Shown piece after piece: positions 51,456 to 63,808 of a stretch of DNA of 64,000 bases (position 1 is the stretch's first letter; each line of letters begins with the position of its first letter). The notes under the pieces were generated by a model. That model had not been told where the DNA came from. It ran no database searches and saw only the letters and a list, made by a program, of their open reading frames with translations. The DNA is from Bombus terrestris. Taxonomy: Eukaryota > Arthropoda > Insecta > Hymenoptera > Apidae. The stretch lies in contig NW_025963553.1 of the NCBI RefSeq assembly GCF_910591885.1, positions 682,001 through 746,000 on the forward strand. Direction: 5' to 3'. The translations under genes and the position numbers were made by a program.

Positions 51456-51829
51456 CAATATAAGGTATATGTATAGCTTGGAAATTGCGACCGTTGCTCG
51501 CTCGCTCCGCTCGCTCGTAAAAATTTAGTCCAACCTCACATCCGATGCGATACGTTCGCTAATTCGAGATATGTCGTCACCATATCGAATAATGAACGCA
51601 AGATGGATTGGTTTTAGGTTAGGCTATAATTTTCGAGCGAGCGCTGCGAGCGAGGGACGCGGAGAGGTGTGTCACAATCGAACGGTGTGGCACACTGGGA
51701 CATTGAAATATTCCCACCGGCCCGAGTAGCCAGAAGTCTTTATTCTATTGCCTACTGACAAATGTTTACAGTTCACCAATAGCTTAACATAAATAGTACT
51801 ATTTCCTCATAGTGCAGTGCAATGTGATT

Positions 51830-53432
51830 TCCGAAATGGCTGACAAAATTAGGTACTAACACGAAATATATGCAAGGCAATAAAAGGTGTATGTATAGCT
51901 TGGAAATTGCGACCGTTGCTCGCTCGCTCCGCTCGCTCGTAAAAATTTAGTCCAACCTCACATCCGATCCGACACGTTCGCAAATTTGAAATAAGTCGCC
52001 TCCATGTCGAATGACTAACGCAAGAGGGATTGGTTTTAGGTTAGGCTATAGCTTTCGAGCGAGCACGGCGTGCGAGGGACGCGGAGAGGTGTGTCACAAT
52101 CGGACGGTGTGGCACACGGGGACATTGAAACATTCGCACCAGCCCGAGGAGCCGGAAGTCTTTATCCTATTGCCTACTGACAAATGTTTACAGTTCACCA
52201 ATAGTTTCACTAAAATAGTACAATTTCCTCATAGTACAGTGCAATGTGATTTCCGAAATGGCTGACAAAGTTAGGTACTAACACGAAATATATGCAAGGC
52301 AATATAAGGTATATGTATAGCTTGGAAATTCTGACCGTTGCTCGCTCGCTCCGCTCGTTCGTAAAAATTTAGTCCAACCTCAAATCCGATCCGACACGTT
52401 CGCAAATTTGAAATAAGTCGCCTCTATGTCGAATGACTAACGCAAGAGGGATTGGTTTTAGGTTAGGCTATAGCTTTCGAGCGAGCAGGGCGAGCGAGGG
52501 ACGCGGAGAGATGTGTCACAATCGAACGGTGTGGCACATGGGGACATTGAAATATTCGCACCAGCCCGAGTAGCCGGACGTCTTTATCCTATTGCCTACT
52601 GACAAATGTTTACAATTTATGAATACTTTCACATAAACAGTACTATTTCCACATACTACAGTGCAATGTGATGTCCGAAATAGCTGACAAAATTAGGTAA
52701 TAACACGAAATATATGCTAGGCAATGTAAGGTATTTGTATAGCTTGGAAATTGTGACCGTTGCTCTCTCGCTCCGCTCGCTTGTAAAAATCCTGTCCAAC
52801 CTCACAACCGATCCGACACGTTCGCAAATTCGAAATATGTCGCCACCATATCGAATAATGAACGCAAGAGGGATTGGTTTTCGGTTAGGCTATAGCTTTC
52901 GAGCGAGCACGGCGAGCGTGGGACGCGGAGATGTGTGTCACAATCGAACTGTGTGGCACATGGGGACATTGAAATATTCGCACCAGCCCGGGTAGCCGGA
53001 AGTCTTTATCCTATTGCCTACTGACAAATGTTTACAGTTCACCAATAGCTTGACATAAGTAGTACTATTTCCACATAGTACAGTGCAATCTGATGTCCGA
53101 AATGGCTGACAAAATTAGGTACTAACACGAAATATATGCAAGGCAATATAAGGTATATGTATAGCTTGGAAATTGCGACCGTTGCTCGCTCGCTCCGCTC
53201 GCTCGTAAAAATTTAGTCCAACCTCACATCCGATCCGACACGTTCGTAAATTTGAAATAAGTCGTCTCCATGTCGAATGACTAACGCAAGAGGGATTTGT
53301 TTTAGGTTAGGCTATAGTTTTCGAGCGAGCACGGCGAGCGAGGGACGCGGAGAGGTGTGTCACAATCGAACGGTGTGGCACATGGGGACATTGAAATATT
53401 CGCACCAGCCCAAGTAGCCGGATGTCTTTATC
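51830..53432 (+). repeat. Partial 20-monomer repeat, copy 1
   Basis: Matches 60,268-61,870 at 8,438 bp (20 monomers minus two CTAAACG deletions). Shared markers are CACGGCGTGCGAGG, CAATCGGACGG, GAAACATTCG, GTATTTGTATAGC and GTCGTCTCCATG. Confidence 0.78.
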
Positions 53433-54104
53433 CTATTGCCTACTGACAAATGTTTACAGTTTACCAATAGTTTCACATAAGTGGTACTATTTCCACATAG
53501 TACAGTGCAATCTGATGTCCGAAATGGCTGACAAAATTAGGTACTAACACGAAATATATGCAAGGCAATATAAGGTATATGTATAGCTTGGAAATTGTGA
53601 CCGTTGCTCGCTCGCTCCGCTCGCTCGTAAAAATTTAGTCCAACCTCACATCCGATCCGACGCGTTCGCCAACTTGAAATAAGTCGCCTCCATGTCGAAT
53701 GACTAACGCAAGAGGGATTTGTTTTAGGTTAGGCTATAGCTTTCGAGCGAGCAGGGCGAGCGAGGGACGCGGAGAGATGTGTCACAATCGATCGGTGTGT
53801 CACACCGGGATATTGAAATATTCGCACCAGCCCGAGGAGCCGGAAGTCTTTATCCCATTGCCTACTGACTAATGTTTACAGTTCACCAATAGTTTCACAC
53901 AAATAGTACTATTTCCTCATAGTACAGTGCAATGTGATTTCCGAAATGGCTGACAAAATTGGGTACTATCACGAAATATATGCAAGGCAATATAAGGTAT
54001 ATGTATAGCTTGGAAATTGCGACCGTTGCTCGCTCGCTCCGCTCGCTCGTAAAAATTTAGTCCAACCTCACATCCGATGCGATACGTTCGCTAATTCGAG
54101 ATAT
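53403..54104 (+). repeat. Partial 23-monomer repeat, copy 1
   Basis: Matches 63,107-63,808 at 9,704 bp (23 monomers minus 2). Shared markers are AAGTGGTACTATT, CCGGGATATTGAA and GGGTACTATCACG. It overlaps the end of the 20-monomer repeat by about 30 bp. Confidence 0.75.
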
Positions 54105-54285
54105 GTCGCCTCCATGTCGAATGACTATCGCAAGAGGGATTGGTTTTAGGTTAGGCTATAGCTTTCGAGCGAGCGCATCGAGCGAGGGACGCGGAGAGGT
54201 GTGTCACAATCGAACGGTGTGGCACACTGGGACATTGAAATAATCGCACCAGCCCGAAGAGCCAGAAGTCTTTATTCTATTGCCT

Positions 54286-54831
54286 ACTGACAAATGTTTA
54301 CAGTTTACCAATAGTTTCACATAAGTAGTACTATTTCCACATAGTACAGTGCAATCTGATGTCCGAAGTGGCTGACAAAATTAGGTACTAACACGAAATA
54401 TATGCAAGGCAATATAAGGTATATGTATAGCTTGGAAATTGTGACTGTTGCTCGCTCGCTCCGCTCGCTCGTAAAAATTTAGTCCAACCTCACATCCGAT
54501 CCGACGCGTTCGCCAACTTGAAATAAGTCGCCTCCATGTCGAATGACTAACGCAAGAGGGATTGGTTTTAGGTTAGGCTATAGCTTTCGAGCGAGAAGGG
54601 CGAGCGAGGGACGCGGAGAGATGTGTCACAATCGATCGGTGTGTCACACCGGGACATTGAAATATTCGCACCAGCCCGAGGAGCCGGAAGTCTTTATCCC
54701 ATTGCCTACTGACTAATGTTTACAGTTCACCAATAGTTTCACACAAATAGTACTATTTCCTCATAGTACAGTGCAATGTGATTTCCGAAATGGCTGACAA
54801 AATTGGGTACTAACACGAAATATATGCAAGG
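54286..54831 (+). repeat. Partial 8-monomer repeat, copy 2
   Basis: Partner of 50,910-51,455. It starts in the TTTACAGTTTACC segment and ends at the ATATGAGG/ATATAAGG difference. Confidence 0.78.
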
Positions 54832-54849
54832 CAATATGAGGTATATGTA

Positions 54850-56008
54850 TAGCTTGGAAATTGCGACCGTTGCTCGCTCGCTCCGCTCGCTCGTAAAAAT
54901 TCAGTCCAACCTCACATCCGATGCGATACGTTCGCTAATTCGAGATATGTCGTCACCATATCGAATAATGAACGCAAGATGGATTGGTTTTAGGTTAGGC
55001 TATAGTTTTCGAGCGAGCGCTGCGAGCGAGGGACGCGGAGAGGTGTGTCACAATCGAACGGTGTGGCACACGGGGACTTTGAAATATTCCCACCGGCCCG
55101 AGTAGCCAGAAGTCTTTATCCTATTGCCTACTGACAAATGTTTACAGTTCACCAATAGTTTCACACAAATAGTACTATTTCCTCATAATACAGTGCAATG
55201 TGATTTCCGAAATGGCTGACAAAATTAGGTACTAACACGAAATATATGCAAGGCAATATGAGGTAAATGTATAGCTTGGAAATTGCGACCGTTGCTCGCT
55301 TGCTCCGCTCGCTCGTAAAAATTTAGTCCAACCTCACATCCGATGCGATACGTTCGCAAATTCGAAATATGTCGCCACCATATCGAATAATGAACGCAAG
55401 ATGGATTGGTTTTAGGTTAGGCTATAGTTTTCGAGCGAGCGCAGCGAGCGAGGGACGTGGAGAGGTGTGTCACAATCGAACGGTGTGGCACACGGGGACT
55501 TTGAAATATTCCCACCGGCCCGAGTAGCCAGAAGTCTTTATCCTATTGCCTACTGACAAATGTTTACAGTTCACCAATAGTTTCACACAAATAGTACTAT
55601 TTCCTCATAGTACAGTGCAATGTGATTTCCGAAATGGCTGACAAAATTGGGTACTAACACGAAATATATGCAAGGCAATATGAGGTATATGTATAGCTTG
55701 GAAATTGCGACCGTTGCTCGCTTGCTCCGCTCGCTCGTAAAAATTTAGTCCAACCTCACATCCGATGCGATACGTTCGCAAACTCGAAATATGTCGCCAC
55801 CATATCGAATAATGAACGCAAGATGGATTGGTTTTAGGTTAGGCTATAGTTTTCGAGCGAGCGCAGCGAGCGAGGGACGCGGAGAGGTGTGTCACAATCG
55901 AACGGTGTGGCACACGGGGACTTTGAAATATCCCCACCGGCCCGAGTAGCCAGAAGTCTTTATCCTATTGCCTACTGACAAATGTTTACAGTTCACCAAT
56001 AGTTTCAC
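54850..56008 (+). repeat. Partial 5-monomer repeat of right flank, copy 1
   Basis: Matches 56,959-58,117 at 2,109 bp (5 monomers minus one base). Shared markers are the CGCTG arm spacer, GGGACGTGGAGAGG, CAAACTCGAAATATG and AAATATCCCCACC. Confidence 0.78.
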
Positions 56009-57028
56009 ATAAATAGTACTATTTCCTCATAGTGCAGTGCAATGTGATTTCCGAAATGGCTGACAAAATTAGGTACTAAACGAAATATATGCAAGGCAAT
56101 AAAATGTGTATGTATAGCTTGGAAATTGCGACCGTTGCTCGCTCGCTCCGCTCGCTCGTAAAAATTTAGTCCAACCTCACATCCGATGCGATACGTTCGC
56201 TAATTCGAGATATCTCGTCACCATATCGAATAATGAACGCAAGATGGATTGGTTATAGGTTAGGCTATAGCTTTCGAGCGAGCACGGCGAGCGAGGGACG
56301 CGGAGAGGTGTGTCACAATCGAACGGTGTGGCACACGGGGACATTGAAGTATTCGCACCAGCCCGAGGAGCCGGAAGTCTTTATCCTATTGCCTACTGAC
56401 AAATGTTTACAGTTCACCAATAGTTTCACACAAATAGTACTATTTCCTCATAATACAGTGCAATGTGATTTCCGAAATGGCTGACAAAATTAGGTACTAA
56501 CACGAAATATATGCAAGGCAATATGAGGTAAATGTATGGCTTGGAAATTGCGATCGTTGCTCGCTCGCTCCGCTCGCTCGTAAAAATTTAGTCCAACCTC
56601 ACATCCGATCCGAAAAGTTCGCAGATTTGAAATAAGTCGCCTCCATGTCGAATGACTATCGCAAGAGGGATTGGTTTTAGGTTAGGCTATAGCTTTCGAG
56701 CGAGCGCATCGAGCGAGGGACGCGGAGAGGTGTGTCACAATCGAACGGTGTGGCACACTGGGACATTGAAATAATCGCACCAGCCCGAAGAGCCAGAAGT
56801 CTTTATTCTATTGCCTACTGACAAATGTTTACAGTTCACCAATAGCTTAACATAAATAGTACTATTTCCTCATAGTGCAGTGCAATGTGATTTCCGAAAT
56901 GGCTGACAAAATTAGGTACTAACATGAAATATATGCAAGGCAATAAAAGGTGTATGTATAGCTTGGAAATTGCGACCGTTGCTCGCTCGCTCCGCTCGCT
57001 CGTAAAAATTTAGTCCAACCTCACATCC
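55970..57028 (+). repeat. Partial 7-monomer repeat of right flank, copy 1
   Basis: Matches 58,923-59,981 at 2,953 bp (7 monomers minus one base). Shared markers are AATAAAATGTGTATG, GATATCTCGTCACC, GCGATCGTTGC, CCGAAAAGTTCGC, AGCTTAACATAA and CTAACATGAAAT. It interleaves with the 5-monomer repeat, so the two exchanges happened at different times. Confidence 0.8.
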
Positions 57029-58117
57029 GATGCGATACGTTCGCTAATTCGAGATATGTCGTCACCATATCGAATAATGAACGCAAGATGGATTGGTTTT
57101 AGGTTAGGCTATAGTTTTCGAGCGAGCGCTGCGAGCGAGGGACGCGGAGAGGTGTGTCACAATCGAACGGTGTGGCACACGGGGACTTTGAAATATTCCC
57201 ACCGGCCCGAGTAGCCAGAAGTCTTTATCCTATTGCCTACTGACAAATGTTTACAGTTCACCAATAGTTTCACACAAATAGTACTATTTCCTCATAATAC
57301 AGTGCAATGTGATTTCCGAAATGGCTGACAAAATTAGGTACTAACACGAAATATATGCAAGGCAATATGAGGTAAATGTATAGCTTGGAAATTGCGACCG
57401 TTGCTCGCTTGCTCCGCTCGCTCGTAAAAATTTAGTCCAACCTCACATCCGATGCGATACGTTCGCAAATTCGAAATATGTCGCCACCATATCGAATAAT
57501 GAACGCAAGATGGATTGGTTTTAGGTTAGGCTATAGTTTTCGAGCGAGCGCAGCGAGCGAGGGACGTGGAGAGGTGTGTCACAATCGAACGGTGTGGCAC
57601 ACGGGGACTTTGAAATATTCCCACCGGCCCGAGTAGCCAGAAGTCTTTATCCTATTGCCTACTGACAAATGTTTACAGTTCACCAATAGTTTCACACAAA
57701 TAGTACTATTTCCTCATAGTACAGTGCAATGTGATTTCCGAAATGGCTGACAAAATTGGGTACTAACACGAAATATATGCAAGGCAATATGAGGTATCTG
57801 TATAGCTTGGAAATTGCGACCGTTGCTCGCTTGCTCCGCTCGCTCGTAAAAATTTAGTCCAACCTCACATCCGATGCGATACGTTCGCAAACTCGAAATA
57901 TGTCGCCACCATATCGAATAATGAACGCAAGATGGATTGGTTTTAGGTTAGGCTACAGTTTTCGAGCGAGCGCAGCGAGCGAGGGACGCGGAGAGGTGTG
58001 TCACAATCGAACGGTGTGGCACACGGGGACTTTGAAATATCCCCACCGGCCCGAGTAGCCAGAAGTCTTTATCCTATTGCCTACTGACAAATGTTTACAG
58101 TTCACCAATAGTTTCAC
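56959..58117 (+). repeat. Partial 5-monomer repeat of right flank, copy 2
   Basis: Partner of 54,850-56,008, with private GAGGTATCTGTATAGC near 57,793 and GGCTACAG near 57,952. Confidence 0.78.
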
Positions 58118-58922
58118 ACAAATAGTACTATTTCCTCATAATACAGTGCAATGTGATTTCCGAAATGGCTGACAAAATTAGGTACTAACACGAAATATAT
58201 GCAAGGCAATATGAGGTAAATGTATGGCTTGGAAATTGCGACCGTTGCTCGCTCGCTCCGCTCGTTCGTAAAAATTTAGTCCAACCTCAAATCCGATCCG
58301 ACACGTTCGCAAATTTGAAATAAGTCGCCTCTATGTCGAATGACTAACGCAAGAGGGATTGGTTTTAGGTTAGGCTATAGCTTTCGAGCGAGCAGGGCGA
58401 GCGAGGGACGCGGAGAGATGTGTCACAATCGAACGGTGTGGCACATGGGGACATTGAAATATTCGCACCAGCCCGAGTAGCCGGACGTCTTTATCCTATT
58501 GCCTACTGACAAATGTTTACAATTTATGAATACTTTCACATAAACAGTACTATTTCCACATACTACAGTGCAATGTGATGTCCGAAATAGCTGACAAAAC
58601 TAGGTAATAACACGAAATATATGCTAGGCAATGTAAGGTATTTGTATAGCTTGGAAATTGTGACCGTTGCTCTCTCGCTCCGCTCGCTTGTAAAAATCCT
58701 GTCCAACCTCACAACCGATCCGACACGTTCGCAAATTCGAAATATGTCGCCACCATATCGAATAATGAACGCAAGAGGGATTGGTTTTCGGTTAGGCTAT
58801 AGCTTTCGAGCGAGCACGGCGAGCGAGGGACGCGGAGATGTGTGTCACAATCGAACTGTGTGGCACATGGGGACATTGAAATATTCGCACCAGCCCGGGT
58901 AGCCGGAAGTCTTTATCCTATT

Positions 58923-59981
58923 GCCTACTGACAAATGTTTACAGTTCACCAATAGTTTCACATAAATAGTACTATTTCCTCATAGTGCAGTGCAATGTGA
59001 TTTCCGAAATGGCTGACAAAATTAGGTACTAAACGAAATATATGCAAGGCAATAAAATGTGTATGTATAGCTTGGAAATTGCGACCGTTGCTCGCTCGCT
59101 CCGCTCGCTCGTAAAAATTTAGTCCAACCTCACATCCGATGCGATACGTTCGCTAATTCGAGATATCTCGTCACCATATCGAATAATGAACGCAAGATGG
59201 ATTGGTTATAGGTTAGGCTATAGCTTTCGAGCGAGCACGGCGAGCGAGGGACGCGGAGAGGTGTGTCACAATCGAACGGTGTGGCACACGGGGACATTGA
59301 AGTATTCGCACCAGCCCGAGGAGCCGGAAGTCTTTATCCTATTGCCTACTGACAAATGTTTACAGTTCACCAATAGTTTCACACAAATAGTACTATTTCC
59401 TCATAATACAGTGCAATGTGATTTCCGAAATGGCTGACAAAATTAGGTACTAACACGAAATATATGCAAGGCAATATGAGGTAAATGTATGGCTTGGAAA
59501 TTGCGATCGTTGCTCGCTCGCTCCGCTCGCTCGTAAAAATTTAGTCCAACCTCACATCCGATCCGAAAAGTTCGCAGATTTGAAATAAGTCGCCTCCATG
59601 TCGAATGACTATCGCAAGAGGGATTGGTTTTAGGTTAGGCTATAGCTTTCGAGCGAGCGCATCGAGCGAGGGACGCGGAGAGGTGTGTCACAATCGAACG
59701 GTGTGGCACACTGGGACATTGAAATAATCGCACCAGCCCGAAGAGCCAGAAGTCTTTATTCTATTGCCTACTGACAAATGTTTACAGTTCACCAATAGCT
59801 TAACATAAATAGTACTATTTCCTCATAGTGCAGTGCAATGTGATTTCCGAAATGGCTGACAAAATTAGGTACTAACATGAAATATATGCAAGGCAATAAA
59901 AGGTGTATGTATAGCTTGGAAATTGCGACCGTTGCTCGCTCGCTCCGCTCGCTCGTAAAAATTTAGTCCAACCTCACATCC
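58923..59981 (+). repeat. Partial 7-monomer repeat of right flank, copy 2
   Basis: Partner of 55,970-57,028. It starts just after the divergent-class monomer at 58,621 and ends where GATCCGACACG replaces GATGCGATACG. Confidence 0.8.
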
Positions 59982-60301
59982 GATCCGACACGTTCGCAAA
60001 TTTGAAATAAGTCGCCTCCATGTCGAATGACTAACGCAAGAGGGATTGGTTTTAGGTTAGGCTATAGCTTTCGAGCGAGCACGGCGTGCGAGGGACGCGG
60101 AGAGGTGTGTCACAATCGGACGGTGTGGCACACGGGGACATTGAAACATTCGCACCAGCCCGAGGAGCCGGAAGTCTTTATCCTATTGCCTACTGACAAA
60201 TGTTTACAGTTCACCAATAGTTTCACACAAATAGTACTATTTCCTCATAATACAGTGCAATGTGATTTCCGAAATGGCTGACAAAATTAGGTACTAACAC
60301 G
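59880..60301 (+). repeat. Single-monomer tandem duplication, copy 1
   Basis: This monomer and the next (60,302-60,723) are nearly identical neighbours and share the rare CGTGCGAGG, CAATCGGACGG and GAAACATTCG. They part only near the end (TTCACACAAATAGTACTATTT against TTCACTAAAATAGTACAATTT). Most adjacent monomers in the array are much less alike. Confidence 0.75.
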
Positions 60302-61870
60302 AAATATATGCAAGGCAATAAAAGGTGTATGTATAGCTTGGAAATTGCGACCGTTGCTCGCTCGCTCCGCTCGCTCGTAAAAATTTAGTCCAACCTCACA
60401 TCCGATCCGACACGTTCGCAAATTTGAAATAAGTCGCCTCCATGTCGAATGACTAACGCAAGAGGGATTGGTTTTAGGTTAGGCTATAGCTTTCGAGCGA
60501 GCACGGCGTGCGAGGGACGCGGAGAGGTGTGTCACAATCGGACGGTGTGGCACACGGGGACATTGAAACATTCGCACCAGCCCGAGGAGCCGGAAGTCTT
60601 TATCCTATTGCCTACTGACAAATGTTTACAGTTCACCAATAGTTTCACTAAAATAGTACAATTTCCTCATAGTACGGTGCAATGTGATTTCCGAAATGGC
60701 TGACAAAGTTAGGTACTAACACGAAATATATGCAAGGCAATATAAGGTATATGTATAGCTTGGAAATTCTGACCGTTGCTCGCTCCCTCCGCTCGTTCGT
60801 AAAAATTTAGTCCAACCTCAAATCCGATCCGACACGTTCGCAAATTTGAAATAAGTCGCCTCTATGTCGAATGACTAACGCAAGAGGGATTGGTTTTAGG
60901 TTAGGCTATAGCTTTCGAGCGAGCAGGGCGAGCGAGGGACGCGGAGAGATGTGTCACAATCGAACGGTGTGGCACATGGGGACATGGAAATATTCGCACC
61001 AGCCCGAGTAGCCGGACGTCTTTATCCTATTGCCTACTGACAAATGTTTACAATTTATGAATACTTTCACATAAACAGTACTATTTCCACATACTACAGT
61101 GCAATGTGATGTCCGAAATAGCTGACAAAATTAGGTAATAACACGAAATATATGCTAGGCAATGTAAGGTATTTGTATAGCTTGGAAATTGTGACCGTTG
61201 CTCTCTCGCTCCGCTCGCTTGTAAAAATCCTGTCCAACCTCACAACCGATCCGACACGTTCGCAAATTCGAAATATGTCGCCACCATATCGAATAATGAA
61301 CGCAAGAGGGATTGGTTTTCGGTTAGGCTATAGCTTTCGAGCGAGCACGGCGAGCGTGGGACGCGGAGATGTGTGTCACAATCGAACTGTGTGGCACATG
61401 GGGACATTGAAATATTCGCACCAGCCCGGGTAGCCGGAAGTCTTTATCCTATTGCCTACTGACAAATGTTTACAGTTCACCAATAGCTTCACATAAGTAG
61501 TACTATTTCCACATAGTACAGTGCAATCTGATGTCCGAAATGGCTGACAAAATTAGGTACTAACACGAAATATATGCAAGGCAATGTAAGGTATATGTAT
61601 AGCTTGGAAATTGCGACCGTTGCTCGCTCGCTCCGCTCGCTCGTAAAAATTTAGTCCAACCTCACATCCGATCCGACACGTTCGTAAATTTGAAATAAGT
61701 CGTCTCCATGTCGAATGACTAACGCAAGAGGGATTTGTTTTAGGTTAGGCTATAGTTTTCGAGCGAGCACGGCGAGCGAGGGACGCGGAGAGGTGTGTCA
61801 CAATCGAACGGTGTGGCACATGGGGACATTGAAATATTCGCACCAGCCCAAGTAGCCGGATGTCTTTATC
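60268..61870 (+). repeat. Partial 20-monomer repeat, copy 2
   Basis: Partner of 51,830-53,432. Private changes are CTCCCTCCGC near 60,785, GGGGACATGGAAAT near 60,980 and AGTACGGTGC near 60,673. Confidence 0.78.
60302..60723 (+). repeat. Single-monomer tandem duplication, copy 2
   Basis: Partner of 59,880-60,301. Its tail joins the AGTTAGGTACTAAC and ATTCTGACCG monomer that also follows the equivalents at 35,821, 42,143, 50,577 and 52,265. Confidence 0.75.
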
Positions 61871-62312
61871 CCATTGCCTACTGACTAATGTTTACAGTTC
61901 ACCAATAGTTTCACACAAATGGTACTATTTCCTCATAGTACAGTGCAATGTGATTTCCGAAATGGCTGACAAAATTGGGTACTATCACGAAATATATGCA
62001 AGGCAATATAAGGTATATGTATAGCTTGGAAATTGCGACCGTTGCTCGCTCGCTCCGCTCGCTCGTAAAAATTTAGTCCAACCTCACATCCGATGCGATA
62101 CGTTCGCTAATTCGAGATATGTCGTCACCATATCGAATAATGAACGCAAGATGGATTGGTTATAGGTTAGGCTATAGCTTTCGAGCGAGCACGGCGAGCG
62201 AGGGACGCGGAGAGGTGTGTCACAATCGAACGGTGTGGCACACGGGGATATTGAAATATTCGCACCAGCCCGAGGAGCCGGAAGTCTTTATCCCATTGCC
62301 TACTGACTAATG
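61870..62312 (+). repeat. Partial 4-monomer repeat at window end, copy 1
   Basis: Matches 63,558-64,000 at 1,688 bp (4 x 422). Shared markers are GGGTACTATCACG, ATGTCGTCACC and GGGGATATTGAAATATTCG. The match runs off the end of the window. Confidence 0.75.
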
Positions 62313-63106
62313 TTTACAGTTCACCAATAGTTTCACACAAATAGTACTATTTCCTCATAGTACAGTGCAATGTGATTTCCGAAATGGCTGACAAAATTGG
62401 GTACTAACACGAAATATATGCAAGGCAATATAAGGTATATGTATAGCTTGGAAATTGCGACCGTTGCTCGCTCGCTCCGCTCGCTCGTAAAAATTTAGTC
62501 CAACCTCACATCCGATCCGAAAAGTTCGCAGATTTGAAATAAGTCGCCTCCATGTCGAATGACTATCGCAAGAGGGATTGGTTTTAGGTTAGGCTATAGC
62601 TTTCGAGCGAGCACGGCGAGCGAGGGACGCGGAGAGGTGTGTCACAATCGAACGGTGTGGCACACTGGGACATTGAAATAATCGCACCAGCCCGAAGAGC
62701 CAGAAGTCTTTATTCTATTGCCTACTGACAAATGTTTACAGTTCACCAATAGCTTAACATAAATAGTACTATTTCCTCATAGTGCAGTGCAATGTGATTT
62801 CCGAAATGGCTGACAAAATTAGGTACTAACATGAAATATATGCAAGGCAATAAAAGGTGTATGTATAGCTTGGAAATTGCGACCGTTGCTCGCTCGCTCC
62901 GCTCGCTCGTAAAAATTTAGTCCAACCTCACATCCGATCCGACACGTTCGCAAATTTGAAATAAGTCGCCTCCATGTCGAATGACTAACGCAAGAGGGAT
63001 TGGTTTTAGGTTAGGCTATAGCTTTCGAGCGAGCACGGCGTGCGAGGGACGCGGAGAGGTGTGTCACAATCGGACGGTGTGGCACACGGGGACATTGAAA
63101 CATTCG

Positions 63107-63808
63107 CACCAGCCCAAGTAGCCGGATGTCTTTATCCTATTGCCTACTGACAAATGTTTACAGTTTACCAATAGTTTCACATAAGTGGTACTATTTCCAC
63201 ATAGTACAGTGCAATCTGATGTCCGAAATGGCTGACAAAATTAGGTACTAACACGAAATATATGCAAGGCAATATAAGGTATATGTATAGCTTGGAAATT
63301 GTGACCGTTGCTCGCTCGCTCCGCTCGCTCGTAAAAATTTAGTCCAACCTCACATCCGATCCGACGCGTTCGCCAACTTGAAATAAGTCGCCTCCATGTC
63401 GAATGACTAACGCAAGAGGGATTTGTTTTAGGTTAGGCTATAGCTTTCGAGCGAGCAGGGCGAGCGAGGGACGCGGAGAGATGTGTCACAATCGATCGGT
63501 GTGTCACACCGGGATATTGAAATATTCGCACCAGCCCGAGGAGCCGGAAGTCTTTATCCCATTGCCTACTGACTAATGTTTACAGTTCACCAATAGTTTC
63601 ACACAAATAGTACTATTTCCTCATAGTACAGTGCAATGTGATTTCCGAAATGGCTGACAAAATTGGGTACTATCACGAAATATATGCAAGGCAATATAAG
63701 GTATATGTATAGCTTGGAAATTGCGACCGTTGCTCGCTCGCTCCGCTCGCTCGTAAAAATTTAGTCCAACCTCACATCCGATGCGATACGTTCGCTAATT
63801 CGAGATAT
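63107..63808 (+). repeat. Partial 23-monomer repeat, copy 2
   Basis: Partner of 53,403-54,104. It diverges where this copy reads ATGTCGTCACC and the partner reads ATGTCGCCTCC. Confidence 0.75.
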
